Part shown: positions 16,222 through 24,831 of the stretch, in pieces
How the letters are laid out: each line of letters opens with the position of its first letter
How positions within the stretch are numbered: position 1 is the stretch's first letter
Source: PMG-095 sp049324695
Lineage (GTDB): Bacteria; Myxococcota_A; Polyangia; Polyangiales; Polyangiaceae
Assembly: GCA_049324695.1 (NCBI GenBank)
Contig: JBMOMJ010000059.1
Span: forward strand, 1 to 64,000
Reading direction: 5' to 3'
DNA: 64,000 bases
Translations under genes and position numbers: made by a program
The notes under the pieces: model-generated
Told to the model about the DNA's origin: nothing
What the model saw: only the letters and a program-made list of their open reading frames with translations
Database searches by the model: none

Positions 16222-16700
16222 GCGGAAGCGCAACGACAGCGCGAGGCGCCGTGCGGAAGCGCAACGACAGCTCCAGGCGCCGTGCGGAAGCGCAACGACA
16301 GCTCGAGGTCGGCGNNNNNNNNNNNNNNNNNNNNNNNNNNNNNNNNNNNNNNNNNNNNNNNNNNNNNNNNNNNNNNNNNNNNNNNNNNNNNNNNNNNNNN
16401 NNNNNNNNNNNNNNCGTGCGGAAGCGCAACGACAGCTCCAGGCGCCGTGCGGAAGCGCAACGACAGCTCGAGGTCGGCGCGCGGCAGCGCAACGACAGCA
16501 CGAGGTCGGCGTGCGGAAGCGCAACGACAGCGCGAGGTCGGCGTGCGGCAGCGCAACGACAGCGCGAGGTCGGCGTGCGGCAGCGCAACGACAGCTCGAG
16601 CGCCGTGCGGCAGCGCAACGACAGCTCGAGGCGCCGTGCGGAAGCGCAACGACAGCTCGAGGTCGGCGTGCGGAAGCGCAACGACAGCGCGAGGCGGGCG
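16222..16700. repeat. Minisatellite of 30-32 bp units, interrupted by assembly gap
   Basis: Units beginning GCGGAAGCGCAACGACAG (or GCGGCAGC...) start at 16222, 16253 and 16284, then after the gap at 16418, 16449, 16481, 16513, 16545, 16577, 16607, 16638 and 16670. Spacings are 30, 31 or 32 bp, so no reading frame is kept through the array and coding is unlikely. Units differ mainly in their last third (CTCGAGGTCGGC, CTCCAGGCGCC, CGCGAGGTCGGC). At least twelve units are visible, and the true copy number is hidden by the gap. Units are contiguous, with no unique spacers. Sequence from 16701 to 16861 holds no supported gene. Confidence 0.9.
16315..16414. other. Assembly gap (100 N)
   Basis: A run of exactly 100 N, the conventional scaffold gap of unknown size. 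It falls inside the 31-bp repeat array, so the assembler probably failed because of the repeats. The array may be much longer than shown. Confidence 0.98.
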
Positions 16701-16861
16701 CGGTGTGCGTTGAGCATGTCGCCGCGAGGCTCGTATTGCGCGTGTTGATCGCGACGTGCACCGCGTCAAGCGTTGGGCGGCGATGTGACGACGCGGCGAG
16801 GCACGCACCGCGTGCGCTGACGGCGCATCGGCAACCGTGAGCGCCCTGAGTGACGACTGTA

Positions 16862-17566
16862 TCAGGGAGAGTGCTTCATTGGTGAATCTCCAATCGAAAT
16901 TAACCCATGTCGTTTCCAACCGTGAGCGAGTAACCACGTTTGTGGGCGATCGACGGGTATCGCTCCAGCCCATTCGAGCCCGCGACTCGAAAGACAGGGC
17001 TTTCCTTCCACGAAGCCAAGAAAATATGGCGCTGACGAGTAGACATCCACCCCGTCATCTCCCAACGGCACTCGCGCATGCTTGCGAAAGTTCCCGAACA
17101 CGTAGATGAGCGCAAAACGAACGGCGCGCGGCGTCGTCAGTTCGAGCGAGTGATAACGGTCTGCAAAAAACGGCCCGCGTTCGAATACAAGACGGTTGAC
17201 CCGCTTCGCGATGCGGATCGCCAGGGCCCGCACCCCGTTGTGAAGGGCTTCCCGAGTCTCCGCTTCCACCAACAGGTGGATGTGATCGCCCTGCACCGAG
17301 AACTCGCAAACTCGAAAGCCGCGCACCGTGCTCAGCCGAGCATCCGCAATAGCCTTACGCAAGGTGGGAAAGACAAACGGCGTCCGCAACGATCCCCACT
17401 TCGACCGCATGGTAATGAGTACCGGCCGATCCTTCCTGTGTGCAGGGCGGGCGCGATGCGGCACATTCGCGCGCCCTGCACTCGAGTGGCGTCCCGCATT
17501 TTTGCGTCGACCGCCCCAGGAAAATGGAAAAGCGAATGCGAGCTGCTTAGTACCCACGGCTTCCAC
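16862..17566 (-). CDS. Y1/IS200-like transposase, RAYT type
   Basis: 234 residues of the HUH single-Tyr transposase superfamily (Y1_Tnp). The HUH motif is QGDHIHLLVE near residue 112, and the candidate catalytic Tyr is in FFADRYHSLEL near 150. The N-terminal FPFSWGGRRKNAGR and the strand PVLITMRSK fit REP-associated tyrosine transposases, which are single-copy domesticated enzymes linked to repeated palindromes. A GTG at 17566 is the start. It is flanked by two different repeat arrays (16222-16700 and about 17700-18920), which suits a RAYT. No flanking IS200/IS605 ends or tnpB were seen. Confidence 0.85.
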   Translation of the reverse strand: MEAVGTKQLAFAFPFSWGGRRKNAGRHSSAGRANVPHRARPAHRKDRPVLITMRSKWGSLRTPFVFPTLRKAIADARLSTVRGFRVCEFSVQGDHIHLLVEAETREALHNGVRALAIRIAKRVNRLVFERGPFFADRYHSLELTTPRAVRFALIYVFGNFRKHARVPLGDDGVDVYSSAPYFLGFVEGKPCLSSRGLEWAGAIPVDRPQTWLLAHGWKRHGLISIGDSPMKHSP

Positions 17567-17699
17567 CTCTACTTTCGATATCTATCACCTAGCATACCGC
17601 TCGCACCAAATGAACCAAATTCAAAACGAGAAATCGATATTTCGATACAGCGCGTCGATGCGCCGACTGCGAACTTGAATCGCGCTCATATGCGGCGTG

Positions 17700-18920
17700 C
17701 GTTCCGCTCTCGGCACGTTGATTCAGTTGACGTGTGCAGGCACTGCCAAGAGCCTCACGGCGTGCGCTCATATCAGCCCAAGTTGATTCGCTGATGTTCC
17801 AAGCGCCGCCGAAAGCCGACTCGAATCGCGCTGATGTTTGCATGTCAGTGAGCAGGCTCATGGGGCCAGCAGCTGATGAAATCGCCAGCCTCATGGGGCC
17901 ACCGGATCGCCAGGGTCATGGGCCACCCCGCAAGGTGGCATTTGCACATACGCGCTGTCGCAGCCTCGCGGCGTGCGTCCGGCTCTCAGCAGGTTGATTC
18001 GGTTGACGTGTGCAGGCACTGCCATGAGCCTCGTGGCCTGCAGTCATGTTAGCCAACTTGATTCGGCTGATATTCCGAGCGCCGCCGGAGCCAACGCCAA
18101 TCGCGCTGATGTCTGCACGTACGCGCTGCCGCAGCCTCGCGGCGTGCGCTCCGCTCTCGGCAGGTTGATTCAGTTGACGTGTGCAGGCGCTGCCATGAAC
18201 CTCGCGGCCTGCAGTCATCAGCCAACTTGATTCGGCGATATTCCGAGCACCGCCGGAGCCAACTCGAATCGCGCTGATGTTCGCACGCTCTGCCGGGAGC
18301 CTCCACAGTTGGGCTGATTCCGCACGCTCTGCAGAAAGCCATCTTGATTTAGGCTGATGTTCGCACGCTCTGCCGGGAGCCTCCACAGTTGAGCTGATTC
18401 CGCACGCTCTGCAGAAAGCCATCTTGATTTAGGCTGATGTTCGCATGCTCTGCCGGAGCCACCCGAATTGCGCGATGTTCGCACGCTCTGCCGGGGAGCA
18501 AGCCGAATTGGGCTAATTCCGCACGAACTGCAAAGAGGCCAACTTGATTTAGGCTGATGTTCGCACGCTCTACCGCAACCAACGCGAATCGCGCTGAATG
18601 TTTGCACATACGCGCTGGCGCAGCCTCGCGGGCTTGCGTTCCGCTCTCCGCAGTTTGATTCGGTTGACGTGTGCAGGCGCTGCCATGAGCCTCGCGGCGC
18701 GCAGTCATGTCAGCAAACTTGATTCGGCTGATATTCCGAGCGCTGCCGCAACCAACGCGAATCGCGCTGATGTCTGCACGTACGCGCTGGCGCAGCCTCG
18801 CGGGCGTGCGTTCCGCTCTCCGCAGTTTGATTCGGTTGACGTGTGCAGGCACTGCCATGAGCCTCGCGGCGTGCAGTCATGTCAGCAAACTTGATTCGGC
18901 TGGTATCCGAAGTTCCGCTT
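17700..18920. repeat. Complex repeat array of about 171-bp and 80-bp units
   Basis: Units carrying TTGATTCGGTTGACGTGTG (first copy variant) begin at 17718, 17994, 18165, 18655 and 18827; two pairs are separated by 171 and 172 bp. Between them, 80-bp units starting GCTGATGTTCGCACGCTCTG repeat at 18273, 18353 and 18433, with further degenerate copies to about 18600. Within the long unit TGCAGGC and GCCTGCA can form a stem around a loop of about 18 nt in several copies. Long open frames cross the array on both strands, but they change identity from copy to copy and show no start signals, so I treat 17567-18991 as non-coding. The RAYT-like gene lies next to it. Confidence 0.85.
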
Positions 18921-18991
18921 CGCGAGCTCGCTCGTGGACTAACGTGCTACGCCGACGCTAGCCGCTAGCCCCAATGCTGCCTTGCATTCGG

Positions 18992-19201
18992 TCACACGCG
19001 CGTGGCTTCGAAGCGCGGTTTGATTACGGAGTTCACGTATTCGCCAATTGAGCGCGCTTGCAGGAGCAGGCGGTACGCTGCTTCGGGGACGCTGTGGTAG
19101 CGGTATACGCGACCTCCTTGAAATTCGATTTCGAGCTGATGAGTTTGCGCATCGTAACCAACGGAGACGATGCTCGTCGATTGGACCGTGTGTCGTTGCA
19201 T
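18992..19201 (-). CDS. KTSC domain protein
   Basis: 69 residues that form one KTSC domain: STSIVSVGYDAQTHQLEIEF, then GGRVYRYHSVPEAAYRLLL and SIGEYVNSVIKPRF. The small domain is found alone or fused to lysyl-tRNA synthetase-like and other proteins, and its function is not established. The length is normal for stand-alone members. It stands alone between the repeat array and a plus-strand gene, with no obvious operon partner. Confidence 0.9.
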   Translation of the reverse strand: MQRHTVQSTSIVSVGYDAQTHQLEIEFQGGRVYRYHSVPEAAYRLLLQARSIGEYVNSVIKPRFEATRV

Positions 19202-19341
19202 GCGCCTGGAAGACGATCCTGCTCGTGTTGGTAGCAGTCAAGCAGGTGGGGTGACGTGCGCGTCGGCCAGCGGGTCGCGAGCTTAATTGATGCCTCTTGC
19301 GGCCGTTTGCACGCGTTGGGACGAAAGCCTCGGGAGTTTTC

Positions 19342-19905
19342 ATGGCGATCATGGCGCGCTCGGTTTACCGGACAGCTTCGCTCAGTGCTTGTGTTGCGTT
19401 GGCAGTGAGCAGCCGGGCCGTGAACGCCGAGGCGGCGCCGAAGCGCGGTGACTTCTTGCAGACGGATACACTCAGCATGAACCTGCTGAGTCGCGACTTC
19501 ACGACCCAGACGACGACGAGTGTCGCGGATGCGGTGAACCTTTCAGGGTTGGTGGGCATTCACTACTACTTCGTCGATCGCGTACGTTTTGGCGTGAGCA
19601 TGCAGACGACGCTGCGGTTGTGGCCGGAGCCGGAGCCGGATTCGAGCCGGGTGCAGCGTTTGGGTTTTTATCCGCAGTTGGGGTGGAACTTTGCGGATCC
19701 ATTCTTCGCGGGATTGTTGTTTTCCTACGCTCCGCGCACACGTGGCAAGGCCATCCCAGACATGTCCGTGTCGCCGTTGCTCGGCGTGAGTCTGCCACTT
19801 TCGAGCAGCGTTCGTTGGAGTTTCGCCGTAGAAGCGCCATGGGCATTCTACTATCATCAGACGCTGAGTTTGGTTGCTCTGACTGGCGTCGGCTTTCGGT
19901 TGTGA
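19342..19905 (+). CDS. Predicted outer-membrane beta-barrel protein
   Basis: About 187 residues from the ATG at 19342 (MAIMARSVYRTAS), chosen because it puts the signal peptide (SLSACVALAVSSRAVNAEA) at the N-terminus; the open frame starts at 19297. The mature part alternates hydrophobic and polar residues, with strands ending in aromatic residues (LVGIHYYFVDRVRFGVSM, RLGFYPQLGWNF, VRWSFAVEAPWAFYY), and closes with a hydrophobic LVALTGVGFRL. This pattern fits a small porin-like barrel. No family can be named with confidence. It is followed by the MerR-type gene after 48 nt. Confidence 0.75.
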   Translation: MAIMARSVYRTASLSACVALAVSSRAVNAEAAPKRGDFLQTDTLSMNLLSRDFTTQTTTSVADAVNLSGLVGIHYYFVDRVRFGVSMQTTLRLWPEPEPDSSRVQRLGFYPQLGWNFADPFFAGLLFSYAPRTRGKAIPDMSVSPLLGVSLPLSSSVRWSFAVEAPWAFYYHQTLSLVALTGVGFRL

Positions 19906-19915
19906 GTTTTGGGGC

Positions 19916-19958
19916 TTGACCCTGCCGCGACGTGAGGCTTCACACTTTCGTGTGTGAA
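19916..19958 (+). promoter_or_regulatory. Candidate MerR-type promoter and operator
   Basis: TTGACC at 19916-19921 and CACACT at 19941-19946 are separated by 19 bp, the long spacer typical of MerR-controlled promoters. A 7-bp inverted repeat with 6-bp centre, TTCACACTTTCGTGTGTGAA, covers 19939-19958, overlapping the -10-like element and the GTG start at 19954. If this promoter is used, the transcript would begin at or near the start codon, i.e. leaderless. The site is inferred from sequence only, and the -10 match is weak. Confidence 0.45.
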
Positions 19959-20724
19959 GAGGCGTAGCTATCAGGTCAAAGAAATGGCGCGCATCAGCGG
20001 GATCTCCGTGCGTGCGCTGCACTATTACGAGGAAATTGGATTGCTCGTGCCGAGCGCGCGCAGCGACGCCGGATATCGCTTGTACGATGATGGCGACGTG
20101 CTTCGATTGCAGCAAATTGTGCTGCATCGCGCACTCGGGCTCTCACTCGAGGAGATTCGACGTGTGCTCGATGACCCGCGGCACGACCGTCGCCGCGCGC
20201 TTCTCGAGCAGCGTGAACGACTCCAGCAACAGATGCAGGGCACGCACCGAATGCTGGCAGCAATCGACGCGGCGCTCGCATTGATGGACGGATATGAGGA
20301 GAAGGAACCCATGGACATGAACAAGATCTTTGATGGCTTCGAGCCGAATCGTTACGCGGAGGAAGCCGAACAACGTTGGGGCGACACCGAGGCGTACAAA
20401 GAGTCGATGCGGCGCACGCAGAGCTACACGCAAGAGGACTGGCAGCGCCTTGCAGTCGAGCAAGGAGCGGTCTACACGGAACTCGCCCAAGCTCTGCGGC
20501 AAGGCAAAGCACCTAATGACCCGGAGGTGCAGGCGCTGGTCGAACGCCATCGCCTCGTGATCGATCGTTGGTTTTATCCGTGCAGCCCAGCGATGCAGCG
20601 AAAGCTTGCGGACTTGTACCATGGCGATCCGCGTTTCGCGGAGAACATCGACAAATACGGCCAGGGCGTGGCGGCTTTTCTCAGCCAGGCGATCCGTGCG
20701 GCGAACTCGGAGACTTCGAAGTGA
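19954..20724 (+). CDS. MerR-family regulator with TipAS effector domain
   Basis: 256 residues from a GTG start. The N-terminal winged helix-turn-helix (YQVKEMARISGISVRALHYYEEIGLL, then RLYDDGDVLRLQQIV) and dimerisation helix (to about residue 115) are typical of MerR proteins. The C-terminal part (about 120-256: EAEQRWGDTEAYKES, then QALVERHRLVIDRWFYPCSP, then FAENIDKYGQGVAAFLSQAI) is a TipAS/antibiotic-recognition domain, as in TipA and related multidrug sensors. It likely activates its own or neighbouring promoters on binding a hydrophobic ligand. An inverted repeat overlaps its start codon. Confidence 0.93.
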   Translation: MKRRSYQVKEMARISGISVRALHYYEEIGLLVPSARSDAGYRLYDDGDVLRLQQIVLHRALGLSLEEIRRVLDDPRHDRRRALLEQRERLQQQMQGTHRMLAAIDAALALMDGYEEKEPMDMNKIFDGFEPNRYAEEAEQRWGDTEAYKESMRRTQSYTQEDWQRLAVEQGAVYTELAQALRQGKAPNDPEVQALVERHRLVIDRWFYPCSPAMQRKLADLYHGDPRFAENIDKYGQGVAAFLSQAIRAANSETSK

Positions 20725-20821
20725 GGCGTCGCGAGTTCGATGTAATCGATTTGTAAAATCGAAATCGCTTGTCGCGCGCCGGGGCGGAGCAGCGTTATAG
20801 TCGTGCGCTGGGAGCCGACGC

Positions 20822-22387
20822 ATGGGGACCAAGGTTCTTTTCATCGTCAAAGAGATTGAGGGCGCCGAGCCGCTCGGCGCGCTGTACGTGGCTGGTTGTT
20901 TGCAACAGGCGGGGCACGAATGCCGCTTCGTGGGCACGCGCGGAAATCGCGTGCTCGACGAGGTGCGCCGTTTCGAGCCCGATCTCGTCGCGTTCGGAGC
21001 CACAACGGGGCTGCATCGTTATTACTTGGGATTGAATGCGCACATCAAGGCGCATTACCCGAAGTGTGTGAGTCTAATGGGTGGGCCGCACCCGACGTAC
21101 TATCCCGACGTGATCGCAACGCCCGGGCTCGACGTCATCTGTCAGGGCGAGGGTGAGGATGCGGCTGTCGAGCTCTGCAATGCTTTGGCAAACGGAGACG
21201 ACTACCGCTTCATTCGTGACTTGTGGGTGAAGCAAGGCGACGTGGTCTACAAGAACCCCGCTCGCGAGCTGCGGCGCGATCTCGATTCGATTCCGTACCC
21301 GCCGCGCGAACTCCTTTATGCCTACGATGACGCGCTCCGGCGTCGGCCGCTGAAATCGTTTACGACCAATCGCGGTTGCCCGTTCCCGTGCAGCTATTGC
21401 TTCAATGCTTCGCTCGTCGATCACTACGGTTCGACTTGGAAAAAGGTGCGCATTCGCAGCCCTGAGAACGTGGTTGGCGAGCTCGTGCAAGTGAAGCGCG
21501 CTGGCCCTCTGCAAATTGTGGCATTTCGTGAGAGCATCTTCGTGTACAGCGCACGTTGGTTGCGCGAGTTCGGCGAGCTGTATCGGCGCGAAGTGAATTT
21601 GCCCTACTACTGTCATGTTCGCGCCGATCTCATGACCGATGAGATGGTCGAGCTGTTGGCTTGGTCGGGGTGCCACACTGTGAATCTTGGTATCGAAACC
21701 GCGAACCCACGGCTCGCAAACGATGTACTGCGCCGTCAAATCGATATGCAAAAACTCGCCGCTGGGGTCCGGCGCCTCAAGCGCGCCGGCATCGTCGTGT
21801 TCGCCGACAACATCCTCGGCATTCCGAGCGGCGGACTAGAAGACGATCTCGCCACCTTGCAGCTCAACGTCGACCTCGACGTGGACTACGCCGCAGCCAC
21901 GTTGTGCACCCCATACCCAGGAACCGGCATCGCGCGCTTCGCCGAGGAGCACGGATACTTCGACGGCAACTTCGAGCTCATCGACGACAGCTACTACACC
22001 GAGTCGGTGCTCCGCTTCCGCTCCCGAGAAGAGAAGCTGCAAATCGAAAACCTCCACAAGCTCTTCGCCATCACCGCAGCCATCCCCGCCCTCCTGCCCC
22101 TCACCAAACGCCTCTTGCGCCTACCGCCCAACGACTACTTCTACGCGGCGTTTCGCGCCTGGTACCTGATTTGCCACATGACCGAAGTAATGCCGCGCCG
22201 CCCTGATTGGCAGCAGGTGAAAGAAAGCCTGCTCAGCATCTTCGGCGTCTACCGTGGCGTCGACGAAAATCGCTTCGAACCCCCGGAACCCGAGCCCGTA
22301 AAGTTTATCGAAAACGCTGGCTTCCAACGCAAAGAAGCCCGCGTAAAGTTGCGCCTACAACGGGAGCAAGCGACCCATGCCGGGTGA
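20822..22387 (+). CDS. B12-binding radical SAM protein (BchE-like)
   Basis: 521 residues. The N-terminal cobalamin-binding Rossmann domain (about 1-150) includes GALYVAGCLQQAGHECRFVG and LMGGPHPTYYPD. The radical SAM core follows, with the [4Fe-4S] motif CPFPCSYC near residue 186, TTNRGCPF before it and ETANPRLANDVLRRQ later. The family includes methyltransferases and ring-forming enzymes such as BchE; the substrate here cannot be told. The stop overlaps the next gene by 11 nt, so the two are translationally coupled. Confidence 0.92.
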   Translation: MGTKVLFIVKEIEGAEPLGALYVAGCLQQAGHECRFVGTRGNRVLDEVRRFEPDLVAFGATTGLHRYYLGLNAHIKAHYPKCVSLMGGPHPTYYPDVIATPGLDVICQGEGEDAAVELCNALANGDDYRFIRDLWVKQGDVVYKNPARELRRDLDSIPYPPRELLYAYDDALRRRPLKSFTTNRGCPFPCSYCFNASLVDHYGSTWKKVRIRSPENVVGELVQVKRAGPLQIVAFRESIFVYSARWLREFGELYRREVNLPYYCHVRADLMTDEMVELLAWSGCHTVNLGIETANPRLANDVLRRQIDMQKLAAGVRRLKRAGIVVFADNILGIPSGGLEDDLATLQLNVDLDVDYAAATLCTPYPGTGIARFAEEHGYFDGNFELIDDSYYTESVLRFRSREEKLQIENLHKLFAITAAIPALLPLTKRLLRLPPNDYFYAAFRAWYLICHMTEVMPRRPDWQQVKESLLSIFGVYRGVDENRFEPPEPEPVKFIENAGFQRKEARVKLRLQREQATHAG

Positions 22388-22907
22388 ACGCGACGCGCCC
22401 GAACGGCAGGCTGCGGACCGCGACACCGTCGAACGCGATGCTCCAAAGCGCGACACCGTTGATAACGATGCTCTCGAACGCGATGCTGTCGAACGCGCGG
22501 CTCTCGAACGCGAACGCGCGCGTCGCGTCCAGATGCGTCGATACAAACGCCGCCTCAAAGCAGCCGCCGCGCTCATGTTGTCGCTCGCCGCCGGCACCTT
22601 CTTGGCGTGCCAGAAAGAGACAGGAAAACCCGGCGCGCGCCCCAACCCCGCGCCCAACCCAACCACACCGGAGATCTCCAATTTACCCGCGCCCATTCCC
22701 AATGCTTCCGCCAGCGATCCCGCTGGATCAGACGATCTCAATGACAAGCGTGGCCGCGGAGGCTCCGGCGCGGGCGGTTCCGGAAACGGAGGCTCCGGAA
22801 GCGGTGGCGGATCGGGTGGAGGCACCTCTAGCGCCGGCAAGCAAAATCGCGTCGACCGCCACGAGCACCGCAAGGGCATGCCCGTGCGCGACAACCTCGT
22901 CGAGTGA
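22377..22907 (+). CDS. Membrane-anchored protein with charged N-terminal repeats
   Basis: 176 residues. The start ATG at 22377 overlaps the radical SAM stop and has GGGAG about 10 nt upstream. Residues 1-50 are a repetitive charged segment (RDAPERQAADRDTVERDAPKR and similar), followed by a basic patch RRYKRRLK and a hydrophobic helix ending in a lipobox-like GTFLAC (Cys79). The rest is a Pro/Asn-rich stretch and a Gly/Ser-rich tract ending in a basic tail. A start at Met53 (22533) would give a normal lipoprotein signal peptide, but the coupling favours 22377. The function is unknown. Confidence 0.7.
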   Translation: MPGERDAPERQAADRDTVERDAPKRDTVDNDALERDAVERAALERERARRVQMRRYKRRLKAAAALMLSLAAGTFLACQKETGKPGARPNPAPNPTTPEISNLPAPIPNASASDPAGSDDLNDKRGRGGSGAGGSGNGGSGSGGGSGGGTSSAGKQNRVDRHEHRKGMPVRDNLVE

Positions 22908-22925
22908 ACGATAGTTCGACGGTCC

Positions 22926-23056
22926 GAGTGCAACGCTCTGAACACAACGCTCTGAGTGCAACGCCTGAGTGCAACGCCTGAGTGCAACGCCTGAGTGCAA
23001 CGCCTGAGTGCAACGCCTGAGTGCAACGCCTGAGTGCAACGCTCTGAGTGCAATGC
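22926..23056. repeat. 13-bp minisatellite
   Basis: The unit GAGTGCAACGCCT repeats with exact 13-bp spacing at 22954, 22967, 22980, 22993, 23006, 23019 and 23032. Flanking copies at 22926 and 23046 have slightly different spacing and CTCT insertions. A second, looser repetition of GGCGC/CACTCAGCGC follows from about 23100 to 23165. The interval 22908-23234 contains no supported gene. Confidence 0.9.
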
Positions 23057-23234
23057 CATCGCTCCGTGACTCCTCGGCCTCAACGCGACGGCTCCGCTCT
23101 TAGGCACTCAGCGCTCTCGGCGCACTCAGCGCACTTAGCGCGCCAGCGCTCTCGGCGCGCGGGCGGTTCTGAGCGCGTCAGCTTGAAGGCGCGAACGACG
23201 CACACGAGTGTGCTCGTGCGTTGGTGTGCAGCGA

Positions 23235-23915
23235 TCAAATCGTAGCGAACACCAACCACTCCACGAGCGGTGCGGCGGCTTTCGCGTGCGTAACTACCCA
23301 CGGCACGAGCTTCGGCGACGCCAAAATCCCCTTCGGAAAAGCGGGAAACCCCACGGTCAGCCCTTTTCGCTTCAGGTGTTCGGCGCGCGGATGATCCGGG
23401 TCGAAGCCTTTGGGTACCCGCTTGTAGAAATCGTACGAGTGCGCCTGAAACCCTTTTTTTACCAAGCTCGCCAAAATCTTGTCGAGCTCTCGCCCGCGCT
23501 TCTCGTCAGCCACGGCGGCACGGAAGCCATTCAGCGAGCGCGGATCCATCATGTAGTGCCCCGCTGCCGCGAACGAATTCGGCTGCCCCACGTGAAAGTA
23601 CAGCGCCATCGGCACCTCCGTGATCTTCCCCGTGCGCTTGGTTTGAATCACCCCGCTCGCGTGCGTCTTGTACGGCGACTTGTCCTTCGAAAAACGCACA
23701 TCGCGAAAAATCCGGAACAACTTCGGCTCCTCGAGCTCCGAATGCTTGTAAGCCTTGTCGACTCCTGCCCGCACCTCGGCCAGCAACTCCTTCAAGGGCG
23801 CCTGGTACCCCTCCTCGAACTCAGCTTTGTGTGCCGCAAACCATTCACGCTTTTGATTCTTGGCGAGCGCTTTGAAAAACTTCGCATCAGCGTCGGCGAA
23901 CCCGGAGAACGACAT
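23235..23915 (-). CDS. DUF2461 family protein
   Basis: 226 residues that match the DUF2461/TIGR02453 family along their whole length: FSGFADADAKFFKALAKNQKREWF at the N-terminus, then LFRIFRDVRFSKDKSPYKTH, then the AGHYMMDPRSLNGFRAAV region and the late PKGFDPDHPRAEHLKRKGL. The family is widespread and has no established biochemical role. It is convergent to the repeat-containing interval and stands alone. The 293 nt to the next gene hold no clear signal. Confidence 0.93.
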   Translation of the reverse strand: MSFSGFADADAKFFKALAKNQKREWFAAHKAEFEEGYQAPLKELLAEVRAGVDKAYKHSELEEPKLFRIFRDVRFSKDKSPYKTHASGVIQTKRTGKITEVPMALYFHVGQPNSFAAAGHYMMDPRSLNGFRAAVADEKRGRELDKILASLVKKGFQAHSYDFYKRVPKGFDPDHPRAEHLKRKGLTVGFPAFPKGILASPKLVPWVVTHAKAAAPLVEWLVFATI

Positions 23916-24208
23916 GCCACCTCATACCACGAACTCGCGCGCGACTGCGCGAGGCAGCTCACCGCAGGCGATCCAACAGCGCTAAGACCTGGTGCGTGCC
24001 TGTTCTGGTGTAGTGCCGGTCCAAGCAGTGAACGCGCCCTTCGGGAGTGTTCATACCGCCCGCGTTAGTTCACCAAGCCGTCAAGCCGTGCATGCTTGGA
24101 CGTGAACTGTAAAGCGGATGCCGCGTTGGGCAATTGGTGACAGTTTTTGTCACCGATAGGTTCTATCTCGTGTCCGTCCGCTGCGCGTTGCAGAGGACGC
24201 AGGAGCAC

Positions 24209-24823
24209 ATGAGTCAAGCCATCTCCAGCGTGACGGGCGCTCTGCTCGTTCTGAGCGCGTGCGCCGCGAGCCCGAACCCCACGAGGAACTTCAGTATGTC
24301 CGATGCCAAGAACACCTCTACGACGACCGTCGATCCCAGGCGTTTTTCCAGCGCGCCGCTTCGCAATCGCGTGCGCCTGGAGCTGAACGCACCCGTTGCT
24401 GACGTGTGGGCGCTGATAGGCAATTTCGAGCGGTATCCAGAGTACGCCGCGGGCGTTGAGCGAGTCAGCATGAGCACAGATTCTGACGGGCGCTGCACGG
24501 AGTATGTTTGCCACTTCCGCCCTCAGGAACCGGGAGCGCCCGGCGTCGCACACCGCGAAGTAGTGCGCTGGTTCGAGCCGGAGCGCGGATACGCCTCGTT
24601 ATCAGCGGAGCCGAACGACTTCGGCCTGCGAAGTAGCCTCACGCTGGTGAGCCTCGAAAGCTCGGGCCCAAGCACGACGCTGGTCTGGTCTCAATACTAT
24701 GATTCACCTGACGTGGCGCCGACGCGTTCCGCTTTTGACGAAGCATTGGCCGATATCGCCAATCGCCTCGTCGCTCGCTTCGGCGGAAGAATCACTCAAC
24801 GTTTCGTCGAGGCCGCGCGTTGA
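24209..24823 (+). CDS. SRPBCC (polyketide cyclase-like) lipoprotein
   Basis: About 204 residues from the ATG at 24209, which has AGGAG a few bases upstream and gives a lipobox Cys18 (LLVLSAC); the open frame extends to 24134. The mature part is one START/SRPBCC helix-grip domain (VRLELNAPVADVWALIGNFERYPEYAAGV, then EVVRWFEPERGYASL, then a long C-terminal helix). Such domains bind hydrophobic ligands. A membrane-anchored SRPBCC is less usual than the cytoplasmic ones found 3-6 kb downstream. It is convergent with the TfoX-like gene (8-nt gap). Confidence 0.82.
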   Translation: MSQAISSVTGALLVLSACAASPNPTRNFSMSDAKNTSTTTVDPRRFSSAPLRNRVRLELNAPVADVWALIGNFERYPEYAAGVERVSMSTDSDGRCTEYVCHFRPQEPGAPGVAHREVVRWFEPERGYASLSAEPNDFGLRSSLTLVSLESSGPSTTLVWSQYYDSPDVAPTRSAFDEALADIANRLVARFGGRITQRFVEAAR

Positions 24824-24831
24824 GTTCGCAC

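Noticed and set aside
16222..16700. CRISPR-like array of regularly spaced repeats
   Set aside because: The units are contiguous 30-32 bp repeats with only point changes; there are no unique spacers between constant repeats, and no cas genes are near.
16069..16973. Open frames crossing the 31-bp repeat array and the N gap
   Set aside because: All three frames stay open because the repeat lacks stops; unit lengths of 30-32 bp do not keep a frame.
17916..18858. Long minus-strand open frames (for example 17916-18422 and 18349-18858) that might encode repetitive proteins
   Set aside because: They arise from the 171- and 80-bp repeats, change frame between copies, lack ribosome-binding sites and show no recognisable domain.
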